Position numbers and translations under genes: made by a program. DNA of 64,000 bases from assembly GCF_003330725.1 (NCBI RefSeq), contig NZ_CP030844.1:57049-121048 (forward strand). The letters are read 5' to 3'. Positions within the stretch are counted from its first letter, which is position 1; every line of letters begins with the position of its first letter. Positions 8,107-16,345 of this stretch are shown piece by piece. The stretch is from Acidisarcina polymorpha (GTDB lineage Bacteria > Acidobacteriota > Terriglobia > Terriglobales > Acidobacteriaceae). The notes under the pieces were generated by a model, which saw only the letters and a program-made list of their open reading frames with translations, did not search any database and had not been told where the DNA came from.

Positions 8107-9206
8107 TGTCGTCAATGTCGATGACAAGGCGTGTCGGGACACTCAAGCCCACGATCATCGCCTACTGTCTCTGGGTAGCGATCTTTACCCTGCTGAGCGG
8201 ATGCACTCGGTCTTCGTCCATCATTTTCCTGGAAGTTCCGCCTGCCAGTTCCGGCGGCATCGGAACCAGTGGACTCATTCGCGGCAAGGTGCTGGGAAGA
8301 TACCGCGGGCGGCATATCGTACTGTACGCGTTTGCAGATAGTCGTTGGTGGGTGCAGCCCTTTGAGTCTGCAGCGCATACAGAAATCTCAGAAGATGGCT
8401 CATGGAGAGCGCAGATCCACCTTGGGAGTGAATATGCGGCCATCCTGAGTAAGGAGGATAGCCAGCCGTCGCAGTACCTGGACGCTCTTCCGACCCTCGG
8501 AAAGACAATCGACGCCATCGCCGTGGCCGGAGGCGGCGGAATCGAAATTCCAACACCTGACGATCCGTCCCACGAGACAACTCTGCGTTTCAGCGGCCTG
8601 CAGTGGAAGGTGCGCACCGTTCCCGGAGATAGGGCATCGAAGACCAACGAGTACAGTTCCGATAATGTCTTCGTGGACGATGCCGGAACTCTGCACATGC
8701 GTCTCATCCGAAACTCTCATGGCTGGGTTTGTTCTGAAGTCAATAGCATTCGTTCGTTCGGGTATGGGACCTATACCTTTAACATCAGTGACGTAGCCCA
8801 GCTTGAGCCGGCTGTCATGTTCAGTGCATTCACTTACTTCGATCGGCCCTTGGACGGTGACCATCGGGAGTTGGCTATCCGCCTTACGCGACGTGGTGTG
8901 GCTTCAAACACGAACGCCGAGTTCAGTATCCAACCATCCTTCGTTCCCGCGAATTTCTACCATTTCAATGTGCCTCCAGGTCCGCTGCAGCTCAACATGA
9001 AGTGGCGCGCCGATCAGGGCGAATTTACAATTTCGCGAGACCAAATACCTCTGAAACAGCCGCTTGAATCATGGCCTTTTAACACGGGCATGCCAATACC
9101 AAACGACACGCATGTCTTTATCAATCTTTGTAACTATGGTTATGCACCTTCTCCTCCAACGCACGACGCCGAAGTGGTGGTGAAACGTTTTGAGTTTTTT
9201 CCCTAA
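8103..9206 (+). CDS. Lipoprotein with GH16-like beta-sandwich domain, in a two-component operon
   Basis: A 367-residue exported protein with an N-terminal hydrophobic stretch ending in the lipobox LLSGC, so probably an outer-membrane or periplasmic lipoprotein. From about residue 155 the pattern LQWKVRTVPGD, SSDNVFVDDAGTLHMRL and SFGYGTYTFNISD resembles the concanavalin-like sandwich of glycoside hydrolase family 16. I do not see the ExDxxE catalytic motif, so a carbohydrate-binding or sensing role is more likely than hydrolysis. It overlaps the regulator gene by 4 bp and the kinase gene by 17 bp and could present a ligand to the kinase. Domain assignment is moderate. Confidence 0.75.
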   Translation: MMSSMSMTRRVGTLKPTIIAYCLWVAIFTLLSGCTRSSSIIFLEVPPASSGGIGTSGLIRGKVLGRYRGRHIVLYAFADSRWWVQPFESAAHTEISEDGSWRAQIHLGSEYAAILSKEDSQPSQYLDALPTLGKTIDAIAVAGGGGIEIPTPDDPSHETTLRFSGLQWKVRTVPGDRASKTNEYSSDNVFVDDAGTLHMRLIRNSHGWVCSEVNSIRSFGYGTYTFNISDVAQLEPAVMFSAFTYFDRPLDGDHRELAIRLTRRGVASNTNAEFSIQPSFVPANFYHFNVPPGPLQLNMKWRADQGEFTISRDQIPLKQPLESWPFNTGMPIPNDTHVFINLCNYGYAPSPPTHDAEVVVKRFEFFP

Positions 9207-12183
9207 GAGATCGAACACTCGAAGCCAGATCCACCTTGTTGCGCTGATCGCTCTCTCGTGGTCTGTATTGGCCTGTGCACAGGGCGCTGGTACGGGTTTA
9301 CAGCAGTACGTGCGCGCCGAATGGGGACCGGATAAGGGGCTTTCGTCCGGCCGGATTCAGGCGCTCGCGCAGACCCGCGACGGTTATCTCTGGATTGGAA
9401 CGGCAGAAGGCCTTTTCCGTTTTGACGGTTTGCGTTTTGTGCCGATACTTACCGCTCAGAATCATCCGTTACCTCAGATCCTCGGTCTTGCGGTCGACAG
9501 GGACGGCATCCTCTGGGTGCGAGCCGCAGATACGCGCATCCGGAAGGTGAGGCGGGACGAAATCGGCCCTCCTGTTTCTCTCGACAAAAGGTTCCTCGCT
9601 ATAGTCGCCATGGCGGCCGACCAGACGTCTGGGATCTATGCCACGGAAACGCTTAAGAGCGTGGTGCGACTGACACAGAATCATGTGGATCAGCTCTCTA
9701 TTCACCTACATACCCTGCTGATCTCGATCTCCGAGGCGAGCGACCGGAGGCTTTGGATTGGAACGGATCGAGGCCTTTTGTCTTGGTCGAACGGGAAACT
9801 GTCGGCGGTAGGCGGTCCCGAGGTAAATCAAAAAATCAACTGTCTGCTTCCTGATACTGGTGGTCACGTTTGGGTGGGAACGGATGATGGGCTCGCCTAC
9901 TGGGATGGTCACAACCTGATTCCCCGTTCATTTGGGAATCATGAAATGCAACATCTTCAGGTGCTAACGATCATGGAGGACCGGGAAAAGAACTTGTGGA
10001 TCGGAACCGCGCGGGGCTTGCTGAGATCCAACTCTGTTGGGGCTGCGTGGGTTCGAGCAGGTCCGAGTTCCGAGCGCGTCCCTGTGACAACGCTATTGCA
10101 AGATAGAGAGGGAGATATCTGGTTTGGTAGTGGTTCCACTTTGGAACGACTGAAGAACACTCCGATCGTCCCGGTCAGACTGAATGACTCCACTCTTGGG
10201 GAGAGTTTCGGTCCTATATATGTAGGTCAGAATGGCCGCGTATGGTTTGCAGATGTTCGCCATGGTCTTTACTGGATGGAACATGGGATCGCACACTCTG
10301 TGCTCAACGACGGCATGTCGAAGGATGAGGTGTACTCCATAGACGGTAACGGAGACGATATTTGGGTTGGAAGACGAAACGGCGGGTTGACGAGGCTACA
10401 TATCGGCCCTGGTTCCATCGAAAGCAAAACCTGGACGACGGTTGACGGACTCTCGCAGAACAGTGTGTATACAGTGCGTGTGTCGTTCGATGGGACGGTG
10501 TGGGCAGGCACTCTGACAGGAGGGCTAAATCGATTCTCGAAAGGCCTGTTCGCACATGTCGACGAGAAAGACGGATTGCCCGCCAATGACGTCTCGGCTA
10601 TTGAGCTCGGCCGCCAGGGCCAAGTATGGATCGGCACATCAAGGGGGGTGTGCCAAATGGAAGATCTTCGATGCTTGCCCCTATTCCCAGGAACGCAGCC
10701 TGCCGGAAAAGATGTGCTTTCACTCTTCGAAGATCCATCCCGTGGCCTTTGGATCGGGACCTCGCATGGGCTGTTTCTTGCTGACGATCATGATGAACAT
10801 CCCGCCCTGATCGGAACGGGATCACAGCCGAGGATTTTAGGCTTGAGCTTGGACACGACCGGAAGACTCTGGATCGAAAGCGATCGGGCCGTCATGAGCA
10901 CCGTCCCTGCGGAGTTATTGACGTCGAAGGGCTCTTCCTTCCGAACGTATGGAAACGAAGATGGACTGCAGTCAAACGAAGGTGTTCACCGCTCCCGCTC
11001 GTTGGTCACTGACAGTAGTGGGCAGGTGTGGATTACAACCGCGCATGAACTGGCGATGATCGCAACCCACCCAACACCTATTCCGATTGTTATTCCTCAT
11101 GTAGAAGAAGTCAGCGCCGATGGTGCGCTCTTGGATCGTAGTAGCGCAGACGTGCCCCCCGGCGTCAAGCGGCTCAATTTCTCTTTTACTGGCCTGGACC
11201 TGCACGCTCCGTCACGAATTCGTTTTCGCTATCGTCTTGATGACTTCGACAAGACTTGGATCGATGTTGTCAATGAACGGGAGGCAACGTATACCAATCT
11301 AGCGCCCGGTAAATACACGTTCCGATTGATTGCCTCCAATGAGTCAAATTCCTGGAATTCAGAGGAGAGCACGGTCCGAGTCGTCATTGAGCCTGGCATT
11401 TGGCAGCGTTGGTCGGTGAAAGTGATCTTAGCAGGAGCCCTCACTCTTTTAGTGGTGTTCGTGTATTACACGCGTACGACTTTCCTTCTGGCACAGGCGA
11501 ACCTCCTCGCGGATGAACGTCTTAGTGAGCGAACGCGGATCGCACGCGACGTTCACGATACTCTTCTACAGGGATTCATAAGTTCGCTGATGCACCTTCA
11601 TGTCGCGGAGAAACAGATTCCAACCGAGTCTCCTCTGAAAAACAGGTTGGCATTCGTACTGGAAGGCATGGAAAAGGTCATTGAAGAGGCGAGGCTCACA
11701 GTCGTCGGGCTCCGGACCCCTGATTCTGGGCACGAAAATCTTGAAGGCTGCCTACGAGACTTCTTTCAAGAAATAAGTGACATCGGGAATGCTGATTTGA
11801 TGCTTCGCTCGACTGGTAGACCTCACCGCCTTAAACCTGCAGCCCATGAAGACATAAGCGCAATTGCGAAAGAGGCGATCTTGAATGCCTTGCGCCATGC
11901 CGGCGCGAAAAGGGTGCTGGTAACCATTGCCTGGGGGTGGCTGGGATTGAAGCTGCTAATCTCCGATGACGGCTCTGGTATGGATGCGACCGTAGCAGAG
12001 CACGGGCGCCCCCAGCATTGGGGGCTTGCTAGTATGCGCGAGCGAGCAAAGCAACTCAAGGGTCGATTCAAGATTGAAAGCCATTCAGTCTCTGGTACAA
12101 AGATTACGTTAAGCATTCCTGCGAGGATCGCTTATCAAAGGCTGAGCAAATCTACGAGGACGAAGCCTTCCGATACAGGCTGA
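9190..12183 (+). CDS. Two-component sensor histidine kinase with beta-propeller sensor
   Basis: A 997-residue membrane kinase. It has an N-terminal signal/anchor (about 1-30), then many two-component regulator propeller repeats, recognised by recurrent DGYLWIGTAEGL, RRLWIGTDRGL and GHVWVGTDDGL units to about residue 620. These are followed by a Y_Y_Y domain (about 660-735), a transmembrane helix (about 743-767), a HisKA_3 phosphoacceptor (ARDVHDTLLQGF, His near 788) and an HATPase domain (AKEAILNALRHAG near 890, then DDGSGMD and WGLASMRERA). The start appears to be TTG at 9190 inside the preceding gene. The architecture resembles hybrid glycan sensors but lacks the receiver part; the separate regulator at 7477 supplies it. 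Confidence 0.92.
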   Translation: MSFFPKRSNTRSQIHLVALIALSWSVLACAQGAGTGLQQYVRAEWGPDKGLSSGRIQALAQTRDGYLWIGTAEGLFRFDGLRFVPILTAQNHPLPQILGLAVDRDGILWVRAADTRIRKVRRDEIGPPVSLDKRFLAIVAMAADQTSGIYATETLKSVVRLTQNHVDQLSIHLHTLLISISEASDRRLWIGTDRGLLSWSNGKLSAVGGPEVNQKINCLLPDTGGHVWVGTDDGLAYWDGHNLIPRSFGNHEMQHLQVLTIMEDREKNLWIGTARGLLRSNSVGAAWVRAGPSSERVPVTTLLQDREGDIWFGSGSTLERLKNTPIVPVRLNDSTLGESFGPIYVGQNGRVWFADVRHGLYWMEHGIAHSVLNDGMSKDEVYSIDGNGDDIWVGRRNGGLTRLHIGPGSIESKTWTTVDGLSQNSVYTVRVSFDGTVWAGTLTGGLNRFSKGLFAHVDEKDGLPANDVSAIELGRQGQVWIGTSRGVCQMEDLRCLPLFPGTQPAGKDVLSLFEDPSRGLWIGTSHGLFLADDHDEHPALIGTGSQPRILGLSLDTTGRLWIESDRAVMSTVPAELLTSKGSSFRTYGNEDGLQSNEGVHRSRSLVTDSSGQVWITTAHELAMIATHPTPIPIVIPHVEEVSADGALLDRSSADVPPGVKRLNFSFTGLDLHAPSRIRFRYRLDDFDKTWIDVVNEREATYTNLAPGKYTFRLIASNESNSWNSEESTVRVVIEPGIWQRWSVKVILAGALTLLVVFVYYTRTTFLLAQANLLADERLSERTRIARDVHDTLLQGFISSLMHLHVAEKQIPTESPLKNRLAFVLEGMEKVIEEARLTVVGLRTPDSGHENLEGCLRDFFQEISDIGNADLMLRSTGRPHRLKPAAHEDISAIAKEAILNALRHAGAKRVLVTIAWGWLGLKLLISDDGSGMDATVAEHGRPQHWGLASMRERAKQLKGRFKIESHSVSGTKITLSIPARIAYQRLSKSTRTKPSDTG

Positions 12184-12189
12184 GTTTTG

Positions 12190-12220
12190 AAGGCTGGCGG
12201 CGAATGCCGCCGGCACTTCG
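12190..12220 (+). terminator. Possible hairpin after the sensor kinase gene
   Basis: A short GC-rich inverted repeat (GGCGGC GAAT GCCGCC) lies just after the kinase stop codon. There is no clear T-run after it, so it is only a weak candidate for transcription termination. Confidence 0.3.
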
Positions 12221-12265
12221 TGTTCGAAGGTTCGTGATTCCGACAAGTTGTCAGAACCACGAGTT

Positions 12266-12521
12266 CTACATAGCTACTTCAGCGCCAATACGGGACTTTG
12301 ATTGTCCGGAAGCCGCTTGGAAAATGAAGTCAGACACCTCTTGAGGCCGAGAAAGCATCGGTACATGACTTGTCGGTAATGTAAGGGTTGTGGCGTTCAT
12401 ACGCTTTGCTGTGACGCGTTCTTGTTCCGGCGCAATCATCCGATCATTCGAGGCGACTACGAACCAGCTCGGTTTGGTTCGCCCGGCAGCCGTTGAGATT
12501 TCCGCGCCGAGAGCAGCTCCT
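12266..12521 (-). pseudogene. Alpha/beta-hydrolase remnant (C-terminal part)
   Basis: Reading leftward, about 85 codons end at a TAG at 12266-12268 and encode the typical C-terminus of a small alpha/beta-hydrolase: PSWFVVASNDRMIAPEQERV, then AKRMNATTLTLPTSHVPMLS. This aligns directly with PSWYLTCSEDQMIPP..AKRMNATVRS of the intact hydrolase at 5335-6030. The N-terminal two thirds, including the nucleophile elbow, are missing, and an in-frame stop lies just upstream of the similarity. It is a truncated remnant; unrelated sequence follows at about 12525. Confidence 0.7.
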
Positions 12522-12872
12522 TAGGTAGGGGTTTGCGTTGCCTTGGTCGAACGCACCCAGGTGCTCTTTCGCGATGTGCCCGAGCTTCTCCGGCGGCTCT
12601 GGCGGGAACTCCACCCGGCAGCGAGCGAGCAGCTGCCGCTCTTCCTATGACCGCCTCCGCCCGCTGTGGAAGAGCGCATTGCGATTTGGCATCAACTGAA
12701 GACAACGGCCTTTGCTGGTACTAATAGGTCATTGGATCCGTTTCGCATCTGGAGTACCTTGCACCGTCTTCCAGGCTCGATGTTTGCCATGCAGGCGGTA
12801 AACGCAACGTGAGACCTAACTCGAGCGCATCCTGTAAGCAGGAATGATGCTCGTCCGGGAGGATCTTGGGTC
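12522..12872. other. Intergenic sequence with unassigned fragments
   Basis: About 350 bp without a gene I can support. A short rightward open frame (about 12540-12650) reads VALVERTQVLFRDVPELLRRLW and then stops; it looks like the tail of a real protein but I cannot name the family. The GC-rich composition of 12530-12680 differs from its neighbours and suggests an inserted scrap. Confidence 0.4.
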
Positions 12873-13397
12873 GTGATATCGAGATTTCGCTACATTGCGC
12901 TGTTCGCCACTCTGCTCCCTTCCACGATCTACGCGTGTTCTGTCTCGCGTCTGGAAACTCCAGAAGAACTGGTGTCCGGGGCTGACATGATTGTGCGGGC
13001 TGTCGCGATCGACTACCAGAGCCCTCCTGCCAACCCAAACGTATAGACTACCGGGGTACCTGATTCCACCGTGTCATTCAGAGTAATCGAGGTAGTTCAT
13101 GGCAGCGCGCTTCGCGCTCTCACATTGCACGGTTACCTCGTCCAGCGAGATGACTTCAACGAGCGTGTAGTTCCTTACACCTTTGTACGTCCCGGCGGGC
13201 GCGGAGGAAGCTGTTTCGCAAATTCCTATAAGAGAGGAGGAGAGTATTTGCTCTTTTTGAAGAGGGCGAAAGAATCCTCCGAGTTCACTGTGAACTGGGC
13301 TGCTCTTGCTCCTGTGAACGAGCAACTGCATGGCGACCAAGACGCTTGGCTCCTATGGGTAAGGAAACAGGCAAAGGCGATAGCGCATACGAATTAA
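12873..13397 (+). pseudogene. Secreted hypothetical protein interrupted by one in-frame TAG
   Basis: From a GTG at 12873, preceded by GGGAGGA, one frame runs to 13397 (175 codons) and is interrupted only by a TAG at 13044-13046 (codon 58). The first part has a signal peptide ending in a Cys (LLPSTIYAC), followed by ELVSGADMIVRAVAIDYQSP. After the stop, in the same frame, come VSFRVIEVVHGSALRALTL, RPGGRGGSCFANSYKRGGEY and APVNEQLHGDQDAWLLWVRK. The continuity of frame and character across the stop indicates a recent nonsense mutation in a secreted protein of a family common in Acidobacteria. Function unknown. Confidence 0.65.
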
Positions 13398-13550
13398 TTC
13401 GTCCTCACAAGCGCTTTTCGGAAAACGTTTGACGAGATTTTCTTAAATGACGACAACAGCCCGAGGCACTCATCGAACCTCGCTCGGGGTGGTGTAGTGA
13501 GTACTTTCACTCCAAGACGACGAAACCGTTGTCGCACTCCTCAGCTATTC

Positions 13551-13720
13551 AGGCATGGATGCTTAGGGGTGAAGTGGGCGATCCAACGCGGCGAATATTG
13601 CTGACCTTGGACGATCACCGGGTCGCCCTTCTTCAAACGGGCCGAGGGCCATTCGGCGCATCCACCTCGGTAGAACCTTACAACCAAACGGTGCGGCCTT
13701 TAACCCACTTCAACAGCCAT
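13551..13720 (-). pseudogene. Degraded single-stranded DNA-binding protein (ssb) remnant
   Basis: On the minus strand, pieces match the intact ssb gene at 15430-15813 at nucleotide level: AAGGGCGACCCGGTGATCGT (part of LKKGDPVIV) near 13612-13633, and CCACTTCACCCCTAAGCATCC (intact: CACTTCGCCCTAAGCATCCG, encoding HFALSIR) near 13555-13580. GAGGTGGATGCGCCG corresponds to IEVWGP. The frame is broken by several indels and stops (for example TAA after TTGG). This is an old, inactivated ssb copy in opposite orientation to the intact gene 1.8 kb away, with an IS110 gene between them. Confidence 0.55.
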
Positions 13721-13961
13721 TCCCCAAAGCCAGGCAACCTATGTTGACGCAGATTTCTATGCTGTCCGAGGCTGCTGTATCGAGATAGGCACTTTCAACT
13801 GGGAGCATGACCACCTTTTCCGTCCCGTTCCACTTGGCCATCATGGGGTGTAAGAACAGCTCACGCCGCTGCGCCACGGCGAAAAATTTTACGCTCGTTC
13901 TTCGAGCTCGCTCGACGGCCTCCTCTCCCGAGGCAATGTATGGTCCGCCGCCTAATTGCAA
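13710..13961 (-). CDS. Small ORF, possibly a gene remnant
   Basis: An 83-codon open frame beginning near a TTG, containing ERARRTSVKFFAVAQRREL and MMAKWNGTEKVVMLPVESAY. The residue mix looks protein-like, but there is no convincing ribosome site and its end runs into the degraded ssb remnant. I do not recognise a family. It may be a decayed upstream plasmid gene that once preceded ssb. Confidence 0.3.
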   Translation of the reverse strand: MQLGGGPYIASGEEAVERARRTSVKFFAVAQRRELFLHPMMAKWNGTEKVVMLPVESAYLDTAASDSIEICVNIGCLALGNGC

Positions 13962-14189
13962 GCATAAAGCCCAGATGAGATGAAGTGGCCTGCGGCAATG
14001 TATTCGGCCTATAGGTGAAGCTTTCGCTTCTGGCCATGATGTACTCCGCGCCCCTCTCTACCTTACAAGCTCGCCGGCATTAAAATGCCTTGCCTTGGGA
14101 CAGGTTACGAGCGGGCCGGTTTGACCTGTTCTCTCATCAGTTCTTCTGCGCGCAATACCGAGGGGAAAATTAAATACAGTAGCAGCCGT

Positions 14190-14238
14190 GTGGTGGGAAT
14201 GTGTGAATCGCGCTAGCGATTTGCATCATTTCCACCAC
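14190..14238 (-). terminator. Long imperfect hairpin at the 3' side of the IS110 gene
   Basis: GTGGTGG (14190-14196) pairs with CCACCAC (14232-14238), and between them AATG/CATT and ATCGC/GCGAT continue the stem around a GCTA loop. It ends 3 bp before the IS110 stop codon. It could be a terminator or a structured element of the insertion sequence end. Remaining sequence 13962-14189 shows no gene. Confidence 0.45.
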
Positions 14239-14240
14239 TT

Positions 14241-15257
14241 CTACGCAGCGGGACGGTACTGCTGACCGGTTGTCAGAATGGCCCATGCGATACGAGCCAG
14301 CTTGTTGGCCAGTGCCACAACAGCCACATTGGAATGCTTCCTTACTGCAAGCTCGTCCATCCAGGGACCGAAGCTATGCTGAGATCGGTTTAGTCGTGCG
14401 AATGCGGCTCGAGCGCCCTCAACCAGCATTTTCCGCAAGTACTGATTTCCCCGCTTGCTTATACCCAGCAACTTCGCCTTACCACCTGAGGAGTGCTGCC
14501 GCGGAACAAGCCCCAGCCAAGAGGCCATATCACGGCCTGTCCGGAAAGCTGCTGCATTGCCCACTGCTGCGACAAGAGCGGTGGAGATGATCGGGCCGAT
14601 CCCGGGAATACCCGTCAAACGTTTGCACGATTCGTTCGATCGGGAGATACGGCCGATCTCCTCCGTCACATTGCCAATCTTTGCCTCTAGCTCTTCCCAC
14701 TCTTCTCGGAGTGCTGACAGAATCGTGCGTGAACGGTCGCTCAGTCCATTCTCCGCATCCTCCAAGACCGCCGGCAAATTCTTTCGAAGATGTTCGGATC
14801 CAACCCGTATCGGAAGACCGCGTTCAAGCAGAAATCCACGGATCTGATTGGTGAGCGCCACCCTGCGTTGAATCCAACGCTCGCGCACGCGGTGAAGCGC
14901 CTGCAGATCGAGCTGCTCTTCCGTCTTCATTGGAACGAAGCGCATGGTAGGCCGCAACACCGCCTCAGCAATCGCCTCTGCATCGATGAAGTCGTTCTTG
15001 TTCGACTTCACATACGGGCGCACGTACTCCGCCGGCATGAGCCTGACATCGTGGCCTTGGCTGGCAAGAATGCGAGCCAGATAGTGTGATCCGGAGCAAG
15101 CCTCCATCCCAATCACCTCCGCCCTCAGGTTCGCCGTGTACACCAGCAACTGAGGTCGCGAGAACTTCTTCTTCACTACCACGGAGCCCTTCTCATTAAG
15201 AGCGACGAGGTGAAAGACGGATTTTGCAACATCGATTCCAACGGTACGAATAGCCAT
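14241..15257 (-). CDS. IS110-family transposase (DEDD recombinase)
   Basis: A full-length 338-residue IS110-family recombinase. The N-terminal RuvC-like DEDD domain has Asp9 (GIDVAK), Glu52 (GMEACSGSHYLAR), Asp89 and Asp92 (KNDFIDAEAIAEA). The C-terminal Tnp_20 domain carries RLTGIPGIGPIISTAL and SSGGKAKLLGISKRGNQYLR, where the nucleophilic Ser is expected. Elements of this family insert without classical terminal inverted repeats and are guided by a structured RNA from one end of the element. The protein looks intact. It differs strongly from the IS110 protein at 22101, so the two are separate acquisitions. Exact element ends cannot be set from this sequence. Confidence 0.93.
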   Translation of the reverse strand: MAIRTVGIDVAKSVFHLVALNEKGSVVVKKKFSRPQLLVYTANLRAEVIGMEACSGSHYLARILASQGHDVRLMPAEYVRPYVKSNKNDFIDAEAIAEAVLRPTMRFVPMKTEEQLDLQALHRVRERWIQRRVALTNQIRGFLLERGLPIRVGSEHLRKNLPAVLEDAENGLSDRSRTILSALREEWEELEAKIGNVTEEIGRISRSNESCKRLTGIPGIGPIISTALVAAVGNAAAFRTGRDMASWLGLVPRQHSSGGKAKLLGISKRGNQYLRKMLVEGARAAFARLNRSQHSFGPWMDELAVRKHSNVAVVALANKLARIAWAILTTGQQYRPAA

Positions 15258-15429
15258 AACGGTCTCCTCCTGAACGCAACTTCAGAGTGTAGCGAGCGGC
15301 GGACCATTACATAAGCTCGGGCCCCTCTCCGTAGAAAAGTTTTCTTGGGCTTGGGAGTTCGCACCACCCCATGTCCCTCCGGGCAGTATGTCCCAAGCGG
15401 ACCGAGACAAACCGAAAAGGAGACTTATC

Positions 15430-15813
15430 ATGCACAGCTTCAAGAACAACGCCCACCTCGAAGGCAATCTCGGCAAAGACGCCGAAATCAAGACCGTCAA
15501 CAACCAGCAGGTCGTCAATTTCTCCATCGCCGTTCACGAGAAGTGGGAGAAGAACGGCTCGACCCACCAGAGGACAGATTGGTTCAACATCGAGGTCTGG
15601 GGGCCGATGACCAAGTTCGCCGCCACCCTGAAAAAGGGCGACCCGGTGATCGTCGAAGGCAAACTGATCCCGCGCCGCTACAAGGTCGATGAGGTCGACC
15701 ACTTCGCCCTAAGCATCCGAGCCAACTCCCTCCGCAAGATCGACTACAACCAGCCCGCAGTCATTGACGAACCTGATGATGCAGCCCCAGATGCCGAGGA
15801 CGCCCCCTTCTAA
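15430..15813 (+). CDS. ssb: Single-stranded DNA-binding protein
   Basis: A 127-residue OB-fold SSB. The N-terminus HSFKNNAHLEGNLGKDAEIK, then VVNFSIAVHEKWEK, TDWFNIEVWGPMTKF and KKGDPVIVEGKLIP are standard for the family. The C-terminus PDAEDAPF ends in an acidic tip that normally recruits replication partners. The start at 15430 is preferred because AAAAGGAG precedes it; the open frame extends 14 codons further. A plasmid-encoded SSB would protect single strands during transfer or replication. A second, divergent SSB-like gene is at 31556 in the tra operon. Confidence 0.92.
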   Translation: MHSFKNNAHLEGNLGKDAEIKTVNNQQVVNFSIAVHEKWEKNGSTHQRTDWFNIEVWGPMTKFAATLKKGDPVIVEGKLIPRRYKVDEVDHFALSIRANSLRKIDYNQPAVIDEPDDAAPDAEDAPF

Positions 15814-15822
15814 GGGGCGTCC
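15798..15822 (+). terminator. Hairpin overlapping the ssb stop codon
   Basis: GGACGCCCC (15798-15806) and GGGGCGTCC (15814-15822) form a perfect nine-base-pair stem with a seven-base loop that contains the TAA stop. A second imperfect stem (AAGAGTGGCTC / GAGCCATTCTT, about 15831-15856) follows and is succeeded by a T-containing tract. Together they probably terminate ssb transcription and separate it from the convergent gene ending at 15867. Confidence 0.6.
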
Positions 15823-15866
15823 CCGAGAGGAAGAGTGGCTCACAAGAGCCATTCTTCCCTCTGCTT

Positions 15867-16193
15867 TTAGGCGCTCTCCTCGCCAGCGAGAGTGGTCCTC
15901 AAAAGCCATTCTTTGACCTTGTTTGCCCACGGCGGCTTGCTCCCGTACTTCCGCTCGCACCACTTCACCATTCGCAACTCTTCCCGCGCCTGCTTCCTCT
16001 CACATGCAATGGCGCTCTCGTAAAGTTCCAGCCACGAAATGAAAAGAACCTCTTTGCCCCCGCACAATTCGATGTCCAGGCCGCTAGCTGTAACCTTCAC
16101 CGAGACCCGGTGGGATCGCCCCCCTAGTGGCAATTCTGCATTCGGCCGAAAGCTATCTGAACTTAAACGCTTTACTCCAGTCCTCGCCTCCAT
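15867..16193 (-). CDS. Hypothetical protein
   Basis: A 108-residue basic protein from an ATG at 16193 preceded by GGAGAAGG; the open frame extends 40 codons further upstream but that part runs through palindromic DNA and is unlikely to be translated. It contains LGGRSHRVSVKVTASGLDIE and FISWLELYESAIACERKQAR and ends in KVKEWLLRTTLAGEESA. I do not recognise the family. It is the last gene of a leftward series (18057 to 15867) and its leader contains two GGTATATACC palindromes that could regulate it. Confidence 0.6.
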   Translation of the reverse strand: MEARTGVKRLSSDSFRPNAELPLGGRSHRVSVKVTASGLDIELCGGKEVLFISWLELYESAIACERKQAREELRMVKWCERKYGSKPPWANKVKEWLLRTTLAGEESA

Positions 16194-16242
16194 CCTTCTC
16201 CGCTCCTTTGACAAAGTTGTGAACTGCCCCTCGACCACAAAC

Positions 16243-16343
16243 CGTGGGGTATATACCCCACGGTTTTCGGCATTGGATGCTCGCAAATTGCACACAGTTT
16301 CCATGACATACAAACATAGAGAGGTATATACCCCTCTATGAAC
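16243..16343. promoter_or_regulatory. Twin palindromes with a GGTATATACC core
   Basis: A perfect 22-bp palindrome (half-site CCGTGGGGTAT, 16243-16264) and a 24-bp palindrome with 11 of 12 pairs (half-site ATAGAGAGGTAT, about 16316-16339) share the core GGTATATACC and have centres about 75 bp apart. They lie between the stop of the ribbon-helix-helix gene and the start of the hypothetical gene at 16193. Two matching palindromes suggest a dimeric repressor's operators; hairpin terminators are the alternative. Confidence 0.5.
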
Positions 16344-16345
16344 CG

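Noticed and set aside
13529..13747. Rightward open frame of 72 codons
   Set aside because: It is the antisense of the ssb remnant; the same antisense pattern is seen opposite the intact ssb.
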